Positions 60,964 through 64,000 of a DNA stretch of 64,000 nucleotides are shown one piece after another. The first letter of the stretch is position 1. Each line of letters starts with the position of its first letter. A program made the translations under genes and the position numbers. Source of the DNA: Cutibacterium namnetense (GTDB lineage: Bacteria; Actinomycetota; Actinomycetes; Propionibacteriales; Propionibacteriaceae); contig NZ_LWHO01000003.1 in the NCBI RefSeq assembly GCF_001642025.1, forward strand, positions 287,279 through 351,278. The letters are read 5' to 3'. The notes under the pieces are model-generated. The model saw only the letters and a list, made by a program, of their open reading frames with translations. It ran no database searches and was not told the origin of the DNA.

Positions 60964-61541
60964 GCGAGTTTGGCCCGTCGAGGAGAGATGGCGGCAATGT
61001 CGTCAGGAATAGGAGAAACCCCACAGGAGAGCAGACAGAGGTCACTCCACGATTCCAAATGAGAATCGACGTCTCCGACAGCTGAGAACGTCGGAGTCCA
61101 TGAGGCACGCAGCTCGATGTGGTCGGACTCGAGATCTGCCGCAAGTTCTCCGAAGGGCCGGCTCACAACTGAAGTGACAGTGCCGGCTTCGGCATGGTGG
61201 ACGGCGTGGTGAGATTCCAAAGAATCCGTCAGCCAAGACCACGCGACACGGCCTATGAGTGGGTCAGAAGCCATTGAAGCATCAACATCAGCTCGGATCA
61301 TGGCGACGAAACGGCTGGTGCCCTGCCAGGCCTCAGAACCGGAAGGATCGTGTAGCAGGATGAGGCGTCCGCTGCCGAGCTCGTCTCCCCTGATCGTGAC
61401 CGAGCCTTCGATTGCTACCGAGAACGGCGAGATGCGGGTAGGAGCAGGGATCTCATGGACTTCGAGTCTGTCAGACCACGAATAGTCGAGAATCCGGGAA
61501 CGCAACTCGTCGAAAACCACGGGATACATCTGCCGAATCAC
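60960..61541 (-). CDS. DUF3000 protein
   Basis: A 193-residue actinobacterial protein of unknown function, always near rnd and dxs. Conserved segments are VFDELRSRILDYSWSDRLEV, then ISPFSVAIEGSV, SGRLILLHDPSGSEAWQGT and VAWSWLTDSLE. It starts with GTG, six bases after TAGCCT (61553-61548 on this strand), a leaderless pattern. It is co-translated with rnd through a four-base overlap. Confidence 0.88.
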   Translation of the reverse strand: MIRQMYPVVFDELRSRILDYSWSDRLEVHEIPAPTRISPFSVAIEGSVTIRGDELGSGRLILLHDPSGSEAWQGTSRFVAMIRADVDASMASDPLIGRVAWSWLTDSLESHHAVHHAEAGTVTSVVSRPFGELAADLESDHIELRASWTPTFSAVGDVDSHLESWSDLCLLSCGVSPIPDDIAAISPRRAKLA

Positions 61542-61647
61542 GCCTTCAGGCTATGGGGGCTGGCACCTGTGGGGCTCTTTCGACGCGCCGCGCGCTGTCG
61601 ATCTATGCGGTCGAGGTTGAGGGTTTCAGTCCGCAGCCGCGGTTTCG

Positions 61648-62094
61648 TCACTTCGCCTCGTCAGTCGGTTCTAGGTCCAAACAGATGGAGTTAATGCAAT
61701 ACCTCAGATCAGTGGGGGTGTCGAACCCCTCGCCTGAAAAGACGTGGCCGAGATGGGAATCACACTGAGCACACCTCACTTCGGTTCGTGGGCGGCCAGG
61801 AAGGGACTCGTCGTTGAGATACCGCACCCGGTCCTCGGCCAGCGGCGCATAGAAGGATGGCCATCCACAGCTGGAATGAAACTTCTGGGTAGAGCGGAAC
61901 AATTCGGCTCCGCATGCGCGGCAGCGATACACCCCCTCGGTGGTGGTATCGGTGTATTCGCCGACGAAGGGAGCCTCGGTCCCCGCTTCGCGCAACACGT
62001 GGTATTCCTCGTTGCTCAGGCGTTCGCGCCACTGATCAGGGGTTAATACCAGGCGTGGTTGTAGCTCCGGTGACGTGGTGTGCTCGTCGTTCAT
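61648..62094 (-). CDS. msrB: Peptide-methionine (R)-S-oxide reductase MsrB
   Basis: Repairs methionine-R-sulfoxide in proteins, 148 residues. Zinc-binding CRACG and CAQCDSHLGH pairs, the core FHSSCGWPSFYAP with a Cys, and the catalytic Cys in LRYCINSICL are all present. ATG 62094 follows ggaggag. It stands alone, divergent from the PPK2 gene by 132 bases, both plausible stress functions. Confidence 0.95.
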   Translation of the reverse strand: MNDEHTTSPELQPRLVLTPDQWRERLSNEEYHVLREAGTEAPFVGEYTDTTTEGVYRCRACGAELFRSTQKFHSSCGWPSFYAPLAEDRVRYLNDESLPGRPRTEVRCAQCDSHLGHVFSGEGFDTPTDLRYCINSICLDLEPTDEAK

Positions 62095-62226
62095 GATCTC
62101 CTCCAGCCCGGCGCATCTCGCCGGTTCCATATGTAGTGGAACGGTAAGGCAGGTGTCGTCATTCCCATGCCGACTCATCTTGACTGCGGCAGGATGGGAA
62201 CACAATGACGAGGAAGGACGGACCCC

Positions 62227-63078
62227 ATGGCCAAAGACTCTCTTCGGCTATCTGATGTGCTGCGTTGCCCGCAAGCCCCTGTCAACATCAACACGATCGA
62301 CACCGGCGCCACCCCGGAGACCCCGGGAGGCAAAGGCAAGACTGTGAAGCAGTTCGAACCAATGGCTGAAGAGCTAGCTGAATTGCAGGAGATGCTCTTC
62401 GCTCGCGGTCGCAGCAACCCGGAAGCCCGCCGGGTGCTCGTCATCCTTCAAGGCCTCGATACCGCTGGTAAGGGTGGAGTTGTGCGCCATGTCTTCGGTC
62501 TGGTTGATCCGCAGGGAATCCACCACCACAGCTTCAAGGTCCCCACCGATGAGGAACTCAAGCATGACTTCCTGTGGCGGGTCCGCAAGGCCTTGCCTGG
62601 GCCCGGAATGCTCGGGGTCTTCGACCGTTCCCATTACGAGGACGTCTTGGTAGCCAGAGTAGACAAGCTCGTCAACGAGAAGGTGTGGAGGCAAAGATAC
62701 GACCTTATTAACGAGTTCGAGTTGGAACTCGCTGCTAACGGCTACGACATCATCAAGTGCTTCCTGCACGTTTCCGCAGAGATCCAAAAGGAGCGGCTGA
62801 AGGCTCGCCTAGATAACCCTGCCAAGTACTGGAAGTACAACCCGTCAGACCTTGATACCCGTTCCAAATGGCCCGATTACATGGACGCTTACAACGACCT
62901 GCTGAGCAAGTGCAATCCTGACATCGCGCCGTGGTACATCATCCCCTCGGATCACAAGTGGTATCGCAACTGGGCGGTCGCTCGCATCCTGCTCGAGACA
63001 ATGCGCTCGATGAAGCTCACCTGGCCGCCTGCCGATTTTGACGTTGATCAGGAGAAACAACGCCTCAGCCAGGCGTGA
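62227..63078 (+). CDS. Polyphosphate kinase 2 family (polyphosphate:nucleotide phosphotransferase)
   Basis: A 283-residue PPK2 enzyme that moves phosphate between polyphosphate and nucleotides. Walker A is LQGLDTAGKGG (about residues 75-85), Walker B is VFDRSHYEDVLV, and the lid has KERLKARLDNPAKYWKYN. The C-terminal WYIIPSDHKWYRNWAVARIL is typical of the single-domain branch. Polyphosphate stores are a known trait of propionibacteria. A ggaaggacgg stretch lies before the ATG. Confidence 0.93.
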   Translation: MAKDSLRLSDVLRCPQAPVNINTIDTGATPETPGGKGKTVKQFEPMAEELAELQEMLFARGRSNPEARRVLVILQGLDTAGKGGVVRHVFGLVDPQGIHHHSFKVPTDEELKHDFLWRVRKALPGPGMLGVFDRSHYEDVLVARVDKLVNEKVWRQRYDLINEFELELAANGYDIIKCFLHVSAEIQKERLKARLDNPAKYWKYNPSDLDTRSKWPDYMDAYNDLLSKCNPDIAPWYIIPSDHKWYRNWAVARILLETMRSMKLTWPPADFDVDQEKQRLSQA

Positions 63079-63130
63079 GATAGATGTGAGCCGATTCGGC
63101 AATCGTCCCAGCCGAAATTGGCTGCCGGCG

Positions 63131-63877
63131 TCAGCGTGATTCAGTCGGCTCAGATACCAACCCCATTGCTGCTGAGCAGTAGCGCTCGAAGGCTAGGGCC
63201 GCGAGCACCGGATCGTCGCCCAAGGATGCGGAGACTAGCTCAGCTCCGGCGCGAAGGGCGCGGTGGGTATGAGCGCGGAAGGTCTCGTCGTCACAGATCC
63301 ACAGGCTTCCCACGGCAATATGACGACGCCCCTCCCGACGCAAATGGGCGACGACCTCTTCCACGGCAGTGGCACCGCCACTATTGGTGGCGATATGGAC
63401 CGGAAGGTGGTGGTGCTGGGACCATAGCCGGGTCAGCTTGGAGAGCATGGCGGCTCCGCGCGGATCTCCACCATCGGGAGTTGAAAGGACGAGGGAGTCT
63501 AGCTCTTGGGCATGCGCCCGGTGCGCTGCCAGACGAAGACGGGCATCGACAAGATTGAGAAGGGCTGGCACAGGGCCAGTAGGACGTGCAATGCGGATGG
63601 CAAGATCGTGGTGGTTGCGATGAATGTCTTCGGCATGCCGGGCCAACTGCGGCGGACTGTAATGCAGATGGGTGGCATTAACGGGGATCAGCACCAGCTC
63701 ACGCCATGACGGTTTGATGCGAGGCGCCTTGCAACGGCCCTTTTCCGGGACGAAGCTCACCGTTGACTCGATATGCGGATGCAGGTGGGACATTCGTTGA
63801 CGCAGCCGCTGACCAATGAGATTTGCGGAGGCCTCGGACATCGCGGGGAGGACGAGGTCGAGTACCGGCGCAGCCAT
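63131..63877 (-). CDS. Sirohydrochlorin chelatase-like (CbiX-type) protein
   Basis: A 248-residue protein with the CbiX/sirohydrochlorin chelatase fold in two halves: VLDLVLPAMSEASANLIGQR and LVLIPVNATHLHYSPPQLAR in the first, and IAVGSLWICDDETFRAHTHR and LGDDPVLAALAFERY in the second. The classical metal-binding H-G-S at the start is replaced by LPAMS, but histidines occur later (NATHLHYS), so activity is uncertain. No other cobalamin or siroheme gene is adjacent. ATG 63877 follows gaaggaagtgg. The last 120 bases of the window hold only its upstream region. Confidence 0.72.
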   Translation of the reverse strand: MAAPVLDLVLPAMSEASANLIGQRLRQRMSHLHPHIESTVSFVPEKGRCKAPRIKPSWRELVLIPVNATHLHYSPPQLARHAEDIHRNHHDLAIRIARPTGPVPALLNLVDARLRLAAHRAHAQELDSLVLSTPDGGDPRGAAMLSKLTRLWSQHHHLPVHIATNSGGATAVEEVVAHLRREGRRHIAVGSLWICDDETFRAHTHRALRAGAELVSASLGDDPVLAALAFERYCSAAMGLVSEPTESR

Positions 63878-64000
63878 GGGACCACTTCCTTCGCCGTCGT
63901 TTGAGGGCAATAAGCCCTACACGTTGCGTTCACCCTATCGAAGTAGATCATCCAAGTTGGCGGAAATGTGTCTGTGAACCGGTGTGCATTCCAGACGTGA

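Noticed and set aside
1-64000. tRNA, rRNA, CRISPR, prophage or transposon features
   Set aside because: No cloverleaf with CCA-type ends, no regularly spaced repeats, and no integrase, transposase or phage proteins were found on either strand.

Overview
The window is a dense, gene-rich stretch of chromosome from a high-GC actinobacterium, most likely a Cutibacterium (Propionibacterium acnes group). This is inferred from gene content and order: clgR, DUF3046, recA and recX; miaB, miaA, dapF and hflX; lexA, a small membrane protein, nrdR and class II nrdJ; SepH; the families DUF3000, DUF3710, DUF4193, DUF4235, DUF3093, DUF5998 and DUF7455; and a second type II topoisomerase pair. Dcu and YfcC carboxylate carriers fit a fermentative anaerobe. 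I see no rRNA, tRNA, CRISPR array, prophage or insertion sequence. The window reads as core genome.

Layout. 1-2.5 kb: end of rimO, pgsA, cinA-type pncC, clgR. 2.5-7.4 kb: a DeoR regulator, then DUF3046, recA, recX and RNase Y. 7.4-10 kb: galM and a YfcC carrier. 10-17.4 kb: miaB, an orphan MT0933-like antitoxin on the opposite strand, miaA, dapF, hflX and a DinG-type helicase. 17.5-22.5 kb: a degenerate lexA, a short membrane protein, nrdR and nrdJ. 22.6-29.8 kb: a YbjN-like protein, a universal stress protein, hrpA and tesB. 29.8-32.6 kb: divergent sigma factor genes (sigB-like and sigA). 33-41.8 kb: topoisomerase IV genes parE and parC, separated by a Dcu carrier and an MFS/UMF1 carrier. 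41.9-49.6 kb: App1-type phosphatase, DUF5998, a phosphodiesterase, thymidine kinase, sepH, small actinobacterial families and dut. 49.7-53.3 kb: two TrkA/RCK proteins divergent from a KimA-like permease. 53.3-64 kb: an RNA methyltransferase, aconitase, dxs, RNase D, DUF3000, msrB, PPK2 and a CbiX-like protein.

Most notable signal. The gene in the LexA position has kept a winged-helix and LexA-like C-terminal fold. It appears to have lost the catalytic Ser (now Gly146), the catalytic Lys (now Arg188) and the Ala-Gly cleavage bond (now Asn-Pro), so it should not self-cleave. Five promoters (recA, this lexA, hflX-dinG, hrpA, parE) share TGTC followed by exactly 12 bases and then a TAnnnT-type -10. 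This is the layout of the LexA-independent RecA-NDp promoter that PafBC activates in mycobacteria. I saw no canonical SOS box beside recA or lexA. The inference is a DNA-damage regulon run by a PafBC-type activator instead of LexA cleavage, reaching an RNA helicase, a ribosome-associated GTPase and topoisomerase IV. recA also has two DnaA boxes and three GAACA repeats at 11-base spacing upstream.

A second general feature is that many genes have a TAnnnT -10 element 6-9 bases before the start codon and no Shine-Dalgarno, so leaderless mRNAs are probably common here. This helped to choose several start codons.
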